A DNA stretch of 64,000 bases, from the NCBI GenBank assembly GCA_003254905.1, contig QANU01000323.1:252787-316786 (forward strand), in the 5' to 3' direction. Below the pieces are notes generated by a model, which saw only the letters and a program-made list of their open reading frames with translations, had not been told where the DNA came from and searched no databases. This document shows, in pieces, positions 9,801 through 22,765 of this stretch. Position 1 is the first letter of the stretch, and every line of letters starts with the position of its first letter. The translations under genes and the position numbers were made by a program. The DNA comes from Nissolia schottii. Its lineage: Eukaryota; Streptophyta; Magnoliopsida; Fabales; Fabaceae.

Positions 9801-12800
9801 TTTATTTCCGATATAATGCATTGATGCTGTTATCTTCCCTTGCAGATTTGGAATCTTGGCTCTCCTGACCCCAACTTTACATTGGATGCCCATCAGAAAG
9901 GAGTGAATTGTGTTGATTACTTTACAGGTGGTGACAAACCTTATTTAATTACTGGATCTGATGACCACACTGCCAAGGTTTGCTTTCTAATTTTTGTTTT
10001 CTTTACATTTTGGTTTGATTTGTTTGCCTGCATGTATACATGAATAGTAATTTTCGTGGATAAAACCTATGAAACAGGTATGGGATTATCAGACCAAAAG
10101 CTGTGTCCAGACTCTAGATGGTCACACACACAATGTATCTGCTGTATGCTTTCATCCTGAACTCCCTATAATTATTACTGGTTCTGAGGATGGTACAGTG
10201 CGCATATGGCATTCCACGACGTATAGGTAATTTGACATTCATGGATCACTGAGTTACAAGCTTTATCTTTTTCTTATTCAGCTTGGCACGCTCCTGTTGC
10301 CTTTTTGTCCCATTATCATCATTCTCTTATAGGAACTTAAAGTATTTAGCTATGGTTGACTTTTGAAGGCAATGAGAACGTACGCCACATGTCCTTTTTT
10401 TTTCAAAAAATTATAATATTGTTGTTCAGTTGTCACTTCTTCACCTGTCTTCTGTTGCTGCTTTCATTAAAAGATTCGATAGAGTTCTTTTTTTGTGATG
10501 ATGATGCCTGGATTTGATGTTCACTTGAGATAGTACGGCATTGTGATTAGCAGAATGGATATTGTTGTCTAATTCTTGTATTTATATTTCCTTTTTTTTA
10601 ATTAGTTTTTTTTGTTACAATTTTTTTATTTACTAAAATGAGTTTGAACTATATTTGAGATTATGGACATATTCTAGCCATGTAATTTTGCGCTGGTTTA
10701 ATCTGCTTTCAGGCTTGAGAACACATTGAACTATGGTCTTGAAAGAGTTTGGGCTATTGGATACCTCAAGGGTTCACGTCGGTGAGTTTTTTTGGATGTA
10801 ATTTCTCCTAGTAGTTTCTGAGACTCATTGCTTCGGCTCTTGAATCATGTTAAGTGGGACAATAGCGTCACGTCTTTCCTCAATGATGAGCTTATCATGT
10901 CTGATTAGATACTGATTTGAACACGCTATTTTCTCCTTATGTATCACCTGATCTTGTTTCCACTATTTTTTCTTTTTCATGAAGCTTCTGATTGTCGATT
11001 TTCACCCATTCTTCATGCTATTAATTACCAAAACATCTTTGTTCGCAGAGTTGTGATTGGATATGATGAAGGTACTATTATGGTCAAACTTGGTCGGGAA
11101 GAACCTGTGGCCAGCATGGATAACAGTGGGAAAATTATTTGGGCTAAGCATAATGAAATTCAGACTGTTAATATAAGAAGTGTAGGAGCAGATGTGGAGG
11201 TATGGGCTCGAACTTATCCTTTTTGGCTGGACAATAGGCTAGCAGGAATTGAATTTGTATTTCCTTATTGACATACAAGTACCATGTTTTTTAGATTGCT
11301 GATGGAGAAAGATTACCATTGGCTGTTAAGGAGATGGGCACATGCGATCTCTACCCACAAGTGAGTTAACATACTTCTAATATTATATTGCATTAGTTTG
11401 CTATATATATAATCTTGATTGTTTACGCTCACATAATACGGTCCTTAGGGTACTAGTTAAGGAATCAAGAATGGAAACTTGAAAGTCTTACTTTTCAATC
11501 AAAACAACTATTTTTTATTCCTTAACCAAGTCACAGGCCCTAAGGGTGCTGGTTAGAAAACCCTTACATTATTATGCAAATCAGATGTTTTGGTATATTC
11601 GTCCTGGCTTCTTTATTGCTGTGTTCCATGGGTTGTTTTATTACATTTTTCTTTATCCATGGCTGAGCCTCGTTTTCTGTATTTGTATGTTAAAAGCCTT
11701 TTTTTTTTTTTGGAGTTTATTGTATTATGGTTGTCGTAATCTCCTTAACCATCCTCATCCAGATATAATAGTATGATATCTGGGTATAGATGAGTATTTG
11801 TTTAAATAAATATAGGTTTTATTATGTAATGTTTGCATTTGAGTTCAAAAGTTAATGAGATGAACTAGTTCGTATTTGGGAACTATTATTTTAATTGTCA
11901 ATCTATGTTGCAAGAAATGAGTTTGATTAAAAACAATAATGCTTACTTTGGGTTCAATTAGTATTACTTGTGTTTTTTCCTCTTCATGCATGTTTGTGCC
12001 TGGTGATTGACTTGTGATCTGCGTTTTTTTTTTTGTCTGAAGAGTTTGAGACACAATCCAAATGGGCGGTTTGTTGTCGTATGTGGAGATGGCGAGTATA
12101 TTATATATACTGCTTTGGCTTGGAGAAATAGGTCATTTGGTTCAGCACTAGAATTTGTTTGGTCTTCTGAAGGAGAATATGCTGTGAGGGAAAGTACATC
12201 GAAGATTAAGATTTTCAGCAAAAATTTTCAGGTTTGTAATTCATTTTGAACTTTTTGCTATTTCATTTTATACTTTGTCTGATGTTGAAAGTAATGGTGG
12301 CAACCAACAAATTCGTAACATTTCTAAAAAGTCAAGTGATTGATTTACTGTTTATGACAGGAATCATGTAATAAAATATGCTAGCTATTCCCTACTAATT
12401 TACCACAATAAAACTGTTATGTCTGACATGCAACTGTGGAAAGTGCTTCCAATGCTCTGCCAATAAGACATAACTTTTAGATATTGATCTGGTATGTGTA
12501 TTTCAGGAAAAGAAGAGTATCCGGCCAACATTTTCGGCTGAACGAATATTTGGTGGCACTGTACTAGCAATGTGCTCAAATGATTTTATCTGCTTTTATG
12601 ATTGGGCTGAATGCAGGTTGATTCGTCGCATTGATGTTAATGTGAAAGTAAGTGCTTTCATGAGGTTATGTCCTTTTTTTTCCTTCTATTTTTTGTTAAT
12701 TTTGTTAATTTTCCTTGTGTCAGAACCTCTACTGGGCTGACAGTGGTGATCTAGTGGTGATTGCCAGTGACACATCATTCTACATCTTGAAGTACAATGT

Positions 12801-15800
12801 GAGGAGGCTGATTAACTTAATCCTTTTTGGTTGAATGAATGTTTGGTTGCACTTTACTGGTGAATCACATTAAACATTTTAACTTCTACTGTTGCAGCGT
12901 GATGTTGTTGCATCATATTTAGATAGCGGAACACCTGTTGATGAGCAAGGTGTTGAAGATGCCTTTGAGCTCCTTCATGAAATGAATGAACGTGTCAGAA
13001 CAGGGATCTGGGTTGGGGATTGTTTTATCTATAGCAATTCCTCTTGGAGGCTTAATTACTGTGTTGGTGGTGAGGTATTGACTCTTTTCCTTTTTTGGTT
13101 CAGTTCAAAAGAACTGCATATATATACATTTATTGTTACACTTTCTGTAGTCGTCTTCTTTGTGTCTTTAAATTTCTTTTTCTTTTTTTTTTTTGTGGAA
13201 AAATTATATATTGAATGTCATGGTTACTTGAATTTAGGTAACCACAATGTTTCATTTGGACCGTCCTATGTACTTGTTGGGATATCTTGCCAGTCAAAGT
13301 AAGGTGTATTTGATAGACAAAGATTTCAAGTAAGTGGATTGTTTGTTTGTTGCGTTATTTGATATCACCTAATGCACTACTTGATTATTTTTCTTTATTT
13401 GATTGTTTTTATCAGTGTAATGGGATACACACTGCTTTTAAGCTTGATTGAGTACAAAACTCTTGTGATGCGTGGTGATTTGGAAAGGGCCAATGAAGTT
13501 CTACCATCAATTCCTAAAGAGCACCATAACAGGTAGTAGTTACTTTAGGTTTTACATTGCTATAGGATTTTTTTTTTTCCGTTCATCATTTAGCAAGTAT
13601 ATTGGTCCAGAGAATCTTTTGACACATATAAGTTGTTTTCCTGCTTATTAACAGCACATTGCTTCTTGGTTACTTTGATATGCTATTCCTTACACTATTC
13701 TTTCTCTCTCTATCATTGCTTGGCATGCTTCCATGATCTAAATGTATATAGTCTTGTTATTGTAATTTTAGTTATCACATGTTCTTTTGCTTAGTTATCA
13801 CATGTTCTTTTGCCCATCTCCTTGATTTATATAGTTTGTGGTGTTTACTCGGACTTCAGTTCTGAAGCATGGTGTTCAGATGTCATATGCATCCTAATTG
13901 CAATTATGTACTTGTTTTATGGCAGTGTGGCTCGTTTTCTGGAATCACGAGGAATGATAGAGGATGCTCTTGAAGTAGCCACCGACCCTGACTACAGGTT
14001 TGATCTAGCCATGCAGCTTGGGAGATTAGAGATTGCAAAGGTAAGTTCACAAATACATATTTGCTTGCGATGAGATATCACACTAGTAAAACTTTATAGC
14101 TTAACTATCTGATTTTCTTCAGGTCTTGTTTGAATGATTGTGATTTGTCAGTTTATTTTGTGAGAATGAAATACTCATCCTTTTTTTAAATTTTGTTTTT
14201 AGGGTATTGCAGCAGAAGTGCAGAGTGAGTCTAAATGGAAGCAGTTGGGAGAGTTGGCCATGTCTACTGGAAAGGTGTGTTTCTGTTAAATGAATTTGCA
14301 TCTCTTGTGGTTTTTGTAACAATTGGCTGAATTACGTTCGTAAATATCCATGTTCAAATCTATTAAAGTGACTGCCCTGATGATGTGCTGCTGAATATGA
14401 CCATGTCTACATGATGGATATTGGCCCTTGTTGAAGCTTCTGAAATGCAAGAGGCTTTGTATGTTTAAAGTAGTGCAAGATTAAGATAGTTTTGTTGAAT
14501 ATTTATGTTGTCTACAAGTAGTGCTCCAATGATTTCTAGATACTGATTATGATGCATGATTATGATCTTAAATACAGTGATCTGGGGGGCACTTGATGAT
14601 GATTGTTCTGGGGCACGTCTCATTCCATTGCAGTTAACTGTATTATTTGTTCTTGCAGTTAGAAATGGCTGAGGAGTGTTTAAAGCATGCAATGGATTTG
14701 AGTGGGTTGTTGCTTCTATATTCTTCTTTAGGAGATGCCGAAGGAATATTGAAACTTGCCACTCTTGCTAAAGAGCAAGGGAAGAACAATGTTGCGTTTC
14801 TTTGCTTATTTACGTTGGGTAAACTTGAAGATTGCCTTCAATTGTTAGTAGAAAGGTATTCTTCTATAGTTGTGCTCTTTTATCTATGACGTTATTGGAG
14901 CAAAAAGAGGGGAGGAGGTTTGGGAGGGGGTGGGGTTCATTAGACTGCAGTTTGATGAGCTGACCTACGTTTTTGACAGCAATCGGATTCCCGAGGCTGC
15001 TTTAATGGCTCGATCTTATCTCCCAAGCAAGGTGTCAGAGATAGTGGCAATTTGGAGAAAAGATCTGAATAAGGTAATTTCTTATTCAGATGTATATTAT
15101 GTACTTGTAATGGTAGTGGAACTGCCTGACATTTACGTTAGTGCACATGATATTATGGGCATGAACTTCCATTGTCATTCCATTATGTCCTTACCATGTT
15201 GACTGATGGAATGTGGCTTAAAAATGATTTGTGTTTATTAGATTTATTTTTTTGGTATGAACAGGTTAGTCCAAAAGCTGCTGAATCGTTGGCTGATCCC
15301 GAGGAGTATCCTAACTTGTTTGAAGATTGGCAAGTTGCACTTGCTGTTGAATCTAAAGCAGCAGAAACAAGGTCAGAGTGGGAAATGCATACTTTCTTAC
15401 TTGTATCTTACTGCTTTGATAATTATCATGTTAGTGGGTTGTGAACTAAACTTCTCCAAATATTTTTGCTTACCATTTTTTTCTCTTTTATTTCAGGGGT
15501 GTTTATCCTCCTGCAGAGGAGTACGTCAACCATGCTGACAAATCACACATCACCCTTGTTGAAGGTTTCAGAAACATGCAGATCGAAGAAGAGGATCAGC
15601 CTCTTGAGAACGGTGACTCTAATCATGAGGTATATAACAAATACAGGGCTAACACCAAATGAAAGTTATCAAATCTTGAAGACTCAATGTTAATTTTAGT
15701 TTTTTGCTGCTATGGAAAGAACAATCTGTAACCCCAATTGGTTTTAGTAGCGGTGTTAGGCTGTTGCTTTATGTTGTTTTATGCCCTTACGTCGCAGGTT

Positions 15801-15968
15801 ACTGAACAAAATGGAGAAGACGAGTATACGGGGGCACACGAGGAACAGAATGGAGAGGAAGGAAGTCAAGAGGAGGGAGTTGTAGTGGATGCTGATTCTA
15901 CAGATGGTGCAGTCCTTGTGAATGGTAATGAGGCGGACGAAGAGTATGAAGGAGCCCCATCAGCATAA
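6847..15968 (+). CDS. COPB2: Coatomer subunit beta' (beta'-COP), 24 exons
   Basis: This encodes a subunit of the COPI coat, which drives Golgi-to-ER and intra-Golgi vesicle traffic. Exons: 6847-6849, 7106-7126, 7305-7366, 7590-7644, 9269-9305, 9435-9760, 9846-9977, 10078-10226, 10713-10781, 11049-11199, 11295-11360, 12043-12231, 12507-12647, 12724-12798, 12898-13074, 13238-13329, 13416-13532, 13926-14040, 14203-14274, 14659-14855, 14980-15073, 15265-15371, 15497-15629, 15798-15968. They sum to 2751 nt (916 aa), all phases agree, and the length is normal for the family. Residues from about 1 to 300 form the first WD40 propeller ([49 protein letters not shown]). A second propeller follows, then the alpha-solenoid ([31 protein letters not shown]). 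The C-terminal tail is acidic. Exon 1 contributes only the ATG codon. Identification is very secure. Confidence 0.96.
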
Positions 15969-16180
15969 AACCAATTGGTTGGGGGCGGTATGAAAATCGC
16001 AATTTTGTCTCTGGTGATTAATTGTTTTCTGTAGTGCCATTTCTAGCTCCCATTTTGACACCTAGCTTTGTTTTTTTTATAATTACTGCTTCCACCACCT
16101 AGTCCATGCCTATTCTAGTTCTATTTTTTAGTGTATCATATTACTTTACCCACAGTTAGGCTGTATATTTGGGAAATTAG
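15969..16180 (+). other. Probable 3'UTR of the beta'-COP gene
   Basis: T-rich, non-coding sequence follows the TAA at 15966-15968. No strong AATAAA is present and the polyadenylation site cannot be fixed. Confidence 0.45.
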
Positions 16181-16915
16181 AGAGGAAACTAAAAATTACA
16201 TCCATTGTCAGTAGTGAATGGTGGTCCAAATCTCAGTACGGCGATTTGGCTTGGGATTTTGTAAGATTTTATTGGTCGAGCGGTGGTAAAATGTTTCCTG
16301 TAGACGCATCTGTTGCGGAAGGTGAGGTTAACGTGGACAATGAAGTTTGGCTTATATATTATTTTTTCTATCTTAAAATTCAGGATTGTTGGCAACTAAT
16401 CTTTCGAGTGCAATCCTCCCAAAATAAAAAATGTTCTAGATATTTGCTAGCTTTATTCATCTTCGACAAACCTTTCGTTTGTTATAAGATTTCTTGTTAC
16501 TCTGGTAATTTTGCGTACTTACGCAATTGTATACTCGTAGTATTATTTGCCTCAATTATTAATATCTCCTCTAAAACTTACTGTCCTCCATTGTAAGTTG
16601 GTTTCGATTAGTCGGTTCTTAGTCCATTACTTAAAACACATTCCTCATTTTTGTGAGAACTTTTAGTTGAATGACGGTATTTGTCTCCTTACAAAAATGA
16701 TCTGCTCTGCGTTATAATAAATGTGAAAGTCAAGCAAATTAAATTAGGTGAAAACATTTGGTTAAATGATGGTATAAAATGTTTGATACGGTTGATATAT
16801 AATACACCTGCAATAATTCATCATTGGAGTTAATGTTTGTTTTGATTTCTCTTTTTGGTAGATAAAGTGGTTTAAGCTTAAAGAAAAATAACAGAGAAAA
16901 TTAGCTCTCACGAGG

Positions 16916-17116
16916 TCACGTGATTTGTATTAGATCATTCAAAAGAGAAGGGCGAGAAGTTGTCGGGACCGCATTAAAATAGACGATCTCGAAATTATCA
17001 AGATGATGACTCATATTGACAAGACAATCGGGAACACGGTTGGATTCCCTGAAAATATGTTGGAGATGCACCATCCAATTCCTTGATAAAAGCTCGCGAA
17101 TACAAGATATGATCAA
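16916..17116 (-). pseudogene. LINE-type RNase H domain remnant
   Basis: The minus strand is open for 66 codons and contains IRELLSRNWMVHLQHIFRES, then NRVPDCLVNMSHHLD. This is the C-terminal part of the RNase H-like domain found at the end of plant non-LTR (LINE) retrotransposon ORF2 proteins; the HIFRESNRVPDCLA-type motif is characteristic. No reverse transcriptase or poly(A) tail is recognisable nearby, so this is an isolated fragment. It could alternatively derive from a domesticated RNase H-like gene, but its small size argues for a TE relic. Confidence 0.72.
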
Positions 17117-18052
17117 GGCCGCTGGATGTAAGTGATTATGACCATTCTGAATGTTGATTTTGTTCTTGAAGATTAAAAAGTGATTTTTCTAATTATTAAA
17201 ATTGTAATTTGTATGTCAAGACTGTTCTATAATTCATTATCATTATTATGTAATTACGTTTTTGTTAATACGTCATATTAAATGAGGTTGACAACAATTG
17301 AGGTTGCAAATGGGTTGCTGTAACGTTTGAAGTTGTAAATGAAATTGTGAAATTATCTATGGTTACAAATGAAGTTGGGGTTGCAATTGAGATTTGTAGT
17401 CACAAGTGTTGCAATAACTATGAGTGCATTTGTTTGCGTTTCTTCTTAAAAGCAAAATTAGAAGCAAAAGCTTTGTGTTTGGATGTAATTTTAGAAATAC
17501 TTGCTTTCAGAATAAGGAATTACTAAATTGTTTGGATATAATAAATAATTTTTTTTATAAAATTACAAATAAGGAATTAAAAATTTGTTTATCGAACTTT
17601 TTTTTTGATAAAAAAACAAATTTTTTCTACATAATAAATTTTATTGTGAAAAATTTATAAAATTACTTTATTTTATTTATTTTTAAATATATAATTAATA
17701 AAATCAGTTCATATAAAATTAAAAAAATATATCAATATTTAATTGAAAGTAACTATATATAACAAATCAAAGGTATATTAATCCACATATTTTATATTTT
17801 AAAATGAAATGAATGTTATTGTCCTGATAAAGAATACTATTAATATACATTATTTTAAATTGCATTAGTCAGTGCAAAGAGAGAGCTTATGTGACCAAAC
17901 CATACATGTGACACAAACATTAGTAAAGAGAAAAATTATGCTTGTATCTAACTTTAATTAAGTTAAATTATCTAATTATTTTTTTATTAAAGAATTATCA
18001 ATAGACACATTTTATTTTTATGTTTTTTGGATATTTATAAAATCATATAATT

Positions 18053-18076
18053 ATATATATATATATATATATATAT
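18053..18076. repeat. (AT)n microsatellite
   Basis: A run of about 12 TA dinucleotides in AT-rich intergenic DNA. Confidence 0.85.
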
Positions 18077-18642
18077 TAGCATTTTAGAAATTTTATAAAA
18101 GTTATGAGAATAAATTAGATATTACACCAATTTTTAAATTATAATAAGTGTACACTCTCTCTTCTATTACCAGAAGCGCGGAAGGACATGCTTCTCAAAA
18201 GCATGATTAACTTGACTAATAATTTGTACAACAACTAAGCTGCAAATAAGATTGTAACATTACTTGAGGTTAAAAATATGGTTATAACAATAATTGTGAC
18301 TTTAAATCTTAGTCAACTTTTAAGTTTTGAGTATCAAATGACACTTTTAAAAGTTAAAATAAACATTAACTCAATAAAGTTGTCTTGAAATGAATTGACA
18401 TCATCATCTCATAATTAGGAAATTATTGGTTGAGCACAAAATTAACACTTAATTTTTTAACACATTTTTTTTTGACAAGTTAGGTTTCACTTTTATTCCA
18501 AAAAAAAAGAAACACAATAAAAATGAGTTTTATCACCTTTATTGTATGCCTCACCAAATATTTTATTAGTATCAAGTAACTCCAAGGATGAGATGCTAGT
18601 CTTTTCTTCTCTCAAGAATTTCTATTTGTAATCTTGGATAAT

Positions 18643-18687
<45 letters not shown>

Positions 18688-18688
18688 T
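18643..18688. repeat. (TAA)n microsatellite
   Basis: About 14 to 15 consecutive AAT/TAA units, slightly imperfect at the left end. It lies roughly 200 bp upstream of the probable first exon of the NUP50 gene and is likely polymorphic. Confidence 0.9.
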
Positions 18689-18963
18689 ACAATTTAGGGA
18701 TATGTACAAAGAAAAATATAAAATATAAAATGATTAAAGATTGCGTCAATAACTCAATATAAATACGTAGATCATAATCCGAAATTACTGTTAGAATTTG
18801 AACTCGTTTCGGGTGCTAGCTGTGTGACCGTCGTCTTCGTTCATCTTGTTAGGGTTTGCACTTTACAGATTCCCCAATTTCACTTCCATTCATTCACACT
18901 CTCAAGAGTCTCTTCACTCAGCTACAGACTGAAACAACAAGGTTCTGTTCCTTTTGTTTCCGT

Positions 18964-20289
18964 GTAAGACCCTTTTGCTTCTATAATCAATTTTCGATTT
19001 TCGCACTTTGACTTTCTCGTGCTGTTTTTGATAACCTTATCTGTCTCTGATTATTTTGCCTTCAAATTTGATGTTTGGCGGTTTAAGTTATAATATTTCA
19101 TACAGGTTTTTTCTGTTTTTTAGTTTGATTTATATGTTTCTCGCAAAATGTTCAAAAATAAAATAAAATACAGTTTCGTTTTGCCTGGTTCTGAATGATA
19201 TACCTTTGTGGAAATTTCCTGTTTCAGAATATTGATACGGTCTATGTTCGACTTATGCATCTCGGTTGCTTCAATTGGTATATAGTCCGTGTGTGATTTT
19301 ACACTTAGAATCATAAAGAATTATACGTCGTTTTTAATCGCCATGTTTTATTTTCTTTGCCCCTTTTTAAATTGTGGCGTTTTTGTAGTGTATTTCACTA
19401 TGCTTCTATGGACTGTATTGACTTCCTTGTGGTAACTGGTATGTGTAAATAGATGGCAAACATAACTCTAATGATTGAGAGCAATTGAACTAGTGTGTGT
19501 GTTTGGTTTTCTGTTGGGGATTGATAGAATTGATTCGAGTAAAACATCATTTTCGTCCTTGAAGTTGACAGCTTCCATCAATTTTGTCCCCAAACTTTCA
19601 AAATGATCAAAATTGTCCCACCTTGACCCAAGGACGAACTTGATGGACGTTAGCCAACTTCAGGGACAATTTTGATGATTTTGAAAGTTTAGGGACAAAA
19701 TTGATGGAAACTATCAACTTTAGGGACGAAAATGATGTTTTACTCGAATCGATTCTAGACTGCCTGAGAAATGAAAATTTCTCGCTTTTGTCAGGCTGGA
19801 ATCAATTTTGAGTGTGTACCAGAAATCCAAAATGGTTTTAGCTCCAAAATTATATGTAACTTTGTTTTTCCTTGTAACTATGGAGTCATGCCTTTCCCAA
19901 AAATAGTTATCTAGCTGCTGGTAGAGATGGTATAGGAGCTAATTGTTGTACGCTAGAAAGAAATAATGTTTTAAAGGTGTGCACAACAGGAATACTCTAG
20001 GTGCTCGTGTTTGCTAGGATTTCCATTATCTTTGCCATAAAAAGGGACAAGTAGATTACTTTATGAATTCATGCTGATTGAACTTGTGGCCTTGCTGGTG
20101 TGTGTTTGATGCCATCTATGTCTTATGTGTCCTGTGCAGAGTATTCCTTTGCTAATGTTTTGCAAAGTTCTGAGGTTTTTCAGCCTGTGTGTAAATTTCC
20201 AATACATATGGCATCATTCATATAACGTTCGTTAATCTTTTTACTTTTAATTTTGTACTTGAACAAAAATTGTATTTTCCTGATTGCAG
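18964..20289 (+). other. Putative 5'UTR intron of the NUP50 gene
   Basis: A donor (CCGTGTAAGACC, GT at 18964) follows a non-coding, pyrimidine-rich stretch that looks like a first exon. A clear acceptor (TTCCTGATTGCAG, ending at 20289) precedes the CDS by about 70 bp. The enclosed 1.3 kb is T-rich and non-coding, as expected for a plant leader intron. Such introns often raise expression; whether this one does is inference. It carries a foldback element at 19524-19757. Confidence 0.6.
19524..19757. mobile_element. Foldback MITE-like inverted repeat in the NUP50 5'UTR intron
   Basis: The left arm (19524 to about 19620) and right arm (about 19663-19757) are nearly complementary. For example, TTCGAGTAAAACATCATTTT pairs with AAAATGATGTTTTACTCGAA, and ATCAATTTTGTCCC pairs with GGGACAAAATTGAT. 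The loop is about 42 nt. There is no coding content. The arms resemble the GGTCCC-type plant foldback elements seen elsewhere in this window. No clear target-site duplication was found. Confidence 0.8.
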
Positions 20290-20360
20290 CTCTTCTTGTG
20301 CTCAAGCTTGGCAAAATAGAAGTTCTTTAGTTGTAGCTGATATATTAATTTCTTTATTCA

Positions 20361-21707
20361 ATGGCGGATGCTGAGAATGCCCTTCCACCATCAAAGAAGA
20401 GGGCTGCCGGAAGGGAGCTTACGCGGGATACTCCTCTTGATGACGATGAGGATGCTCCTGAGGTTGAGGCTGGAACTTTCAAGAAGGCCAGCGATGAAGT
20501 TCTGGCAACTAGAAGAATAGTCAAAGTTCGTCGCCAACAGACTAACTCTGTTCCTTCTTCAAACCCTTTTGCTGCCATACGCCTGGTTGCCCCTACTGAA
20601 TCTAGTGCTAATCCTGGTGAAGCTACTGCTGAAGCACAATCAGCTGGTCAGAACCCCACTGCAGCTGAATCAAAAGGCAGTGATGGTGTAACCAAAAAGA
20701 CTGAGAAAGCAAAAGATGAGGAAGGTAAGCAGCCAAAGAGTGAAACTAATGAGGTGGAGGAAAAATTTGTTGCAAATGAGGACGCAACAGAAGAAAGCAA
20801 TGCAGGTAAGGAGGGTGTTGCAGAGGAGAAGAATAATGGTGACAAATCTGAGTTAGGTAATGATCAAAGTAAGGATGGCAAGCAAAGTGAAAATGGGGAT
20901 AAGAAGGATGCTGCTGATAAAGAGAGTGGCATTGAGGCTGATAAAGAACAACGTAAGGATGATAATGACGCTGAGATTGATGATAAGAAAGGAAACACTG
21001 AAGACAATGATAAGAAAGCTGACACAGTTGAAAGTGAAGAGCCAGGTGCTGAAGGCAGCACTTTTAAGTCATTTCAACAGCTTTCAAGTAGTCAAAATGC
21101 CTTCACAGGTCTCGCCGGAACTACTTCCTTATTTTCCTCTGGATCTATGTCAAAGGATGGGTCGGATTCTATATTTGGACTGAAAAGTGACAAACCTTTT
21201 GGTCTCGGTTTATCCAACAATGAAAGTTCTGGTTTTGGGACATCAGGGTTGTCCGTTATTTCCAAGAGTGAAGGAAGTGGCTTAACACTAACAGAAGTTG
21301 TCGTTGAAACTGGCGAAGAAAACGAGAAAGTGGCTTTCAATGCAGATTCAGTATTGTTTGAATTTGTGGATGGAAGCTGGAAAGAACGAGGGAAGGGAGA
21401 ACTGAAGGTCAATGTAACCAGTGGAACAGAAAAGGCCAGACTTCTCATGAGGGCTCGTGGAAACTACAGGTTGATCTTGAATGCGCTCCTTTACCCTGAT
21501 ATGAAGCTCACAAACATGGACAAGAAAGGAGTTACTTTTGCCTGCATCAATAGTGCCACTGAAGGGAAAGATGGTCTTTCAACATTTGCCTTGAAGTTCA
21601 AGGATGTGTCCATAGTGGAGGAGTTCAAAGCTGCTATTATGGCACATAAGGGTAAGGCATCCACTGTTTCCAATCCCTCTGAAAATTCTCCCAAGGCTGC
21701 TGTTTGA
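20361..21707 (+). CDS. NUP50: NUP50-type nucleoporin with C-terminal Ran-binding domain
   Basis: This is an uninterrupted 448-aa frame. The N terminus is the conserved plant NUP50 start (PPSKKRAAGRELTRDTP), followed by TFKKASDEVLATRRIVKVRR and NPFAAIRLV, the region matching the importin-alpha-binding NUP50 N terminus. Residues from about 95 to 230 are a low-complexity acidic/lysine linker. A short FG-like segment follows (SIFGLKSDKPFGLG, SSGFGTSGL). Residues from about 310 to 440 form a RanBP1/RanBD domain (DSVLFEFVDGSWKERGKGEL, RARGNYRLILNALLYP). NUP50 acts at the nuclear basket in importin-dependent transport and Ran exchange. The ATG follows a non-coding leader and no upstream in-frame extension is plausible. 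The neighbouring beta'-COP gene is, from memory, also linked to a NUP50 gene in Arabidopsis. Confidence 0.93.
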   Translation: MADAENALPPSKKRAAGRELTRDTPLDDDEDAPEVEAGTFKKASDEVLATRRIVKVRRQQTNSVPSSNPFAAIRLVAPTESSANPGEATAEAQSAGQNPTAAESKGSDGVTKKTEKAKDEEGKQPKSETNEVEEKFVANEDATEESNAGKEGVAEEKNNGDKSELGNDQSKDGKQSENGDKKDAADKESGIEADKEQRKDDNDAEIDDKKGNTEDNDKKADTVESEEPGAEGSTFKSFQQLSSSQNAFTGLAGTTSLFSSGSMSKDGSDSIFGLKSDKPFGLGLSNNESSGFGTSGLSVISKSEGSGLTLTEVVVETGEENEKVAFNADSVLFEFVDGSWKERGKGELKVNVTSGTEKARLLMRARGNYRLILNALLYPDMKLTNMDKKGVTFACINSATEGKDGLSTFALKFKDVSIVEEFKAAIMAHKGKASTVSNPSENSPKAAV

Positions 21708-22765
21708 TTATATGTCCCACAATGTTGCACCCCATACCCAATTTTCTCAGTCTTTTTATCCTGAGTTGTTCCTTTACAAAGAGGAAATTTGCTGTTTCAG
21801 AATCTGTCTTTTTTATGCTTTTTATGTGGTAGAGTCTTTTAAATCTGAGACTAGTTGTACTTTGAGCAAAAATCTCCTAAGAGATAAAGGAATCATTATA
21901 GATATCTATTAAGATATTTGTCACATCTTTGATTCTAATTAGCTGCATATTATTAAGATTCTTTAACTTCTTACTCTTTCAATGAATTGCCATTGACTGC
22001 TACTTTATTCATATACATGTGATGTGATTAAGGAGAAAGAAAATTTCATTTATGAAAAAAAAAAAAAAAAAAACTTTTCGATACTTGTAAGTTAGAAAAG
22101 ATATATCATTTGATAGTAAACAAATGCATTATACATTTGAACTAGACAACAATGTGATTTTGAACTAACGAACAAAACATGGTTCTATCTTTTTAATCGA
22201 AGCCTATCAAAAACTAATATGATAACTGTTGCAACTTGAAGAATCTATCATGCCGCATATTTAATTTATACTAACCTAACATTTGTCTACAATACTAGCA
22301 TAAATAAAAACAGAAAAACATTACAGTTATCTACGTACTTGCAAGTTCGCTTGAGGTTGGATGTGGTCGACCTTGTTTAGATGCAACAAATTTGCACATT
22401 CCATTTCACTATAAATCAAAATATCAATTGCATAAGATTTTTAGAGATAAAAAATGAATTTTTAGAGAGAGATAAAGTTAGAATTGTAAAGGAGTTAGTT
22501 TAAACTGACTTTTTTATATAGAACTCTCAAACAAATCGATTTAAATTGACTCCTTGACTCCTATTTTAAAAAAAATTATTTTTTTTATTATGCATAAAAA
22601 AAAGTAAAACGAGAGTTGATTTGAATCGAGTCTCTTTTAAAAGAAGATTAATTTTTTTAGAAACAACTTTGATTTTAGTTCATTTGAGTAACCTTTAATT
22701 TTAATATTTATTTTGGAAAATTTTCACATATTCATATCTCAGATGTCGGTCTCACAGGGCTAATC
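21708..22765. other. NUP50 3' region and AT-rich intergenic sequence
   Basis: 21708 to about 21930 is probable 3'UTR. A run of about 19 A residues lies at 22054-22073. The remainder up to the Mutator-like element is AT-rich, with repeated TTTAAATTGACTC-like stretches around 22500-22640. No gene is supported. Confidence 0.5.

Larger units (their letters stand above)
17117..18830. other. AT-rich intergenic region with GTTGCAAATGA-type short repeats
   Basis: 17280-17420 contains several loose copies of GGTTGCAAATGAAGTTG. A related reverse-complement form occurs near 55386. The rest is very AT-rich with no supported gene. Two simple repeats inside it are listed separately. Confidence 0.5.

Noticed and set aside
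16246..16596. 116-codon plus-strand frame downstream of beta'-COP
   Set aside because: No ATG-supported conserved protein or domain is recognisable; composition is that of AT-rich intergenic DNA.
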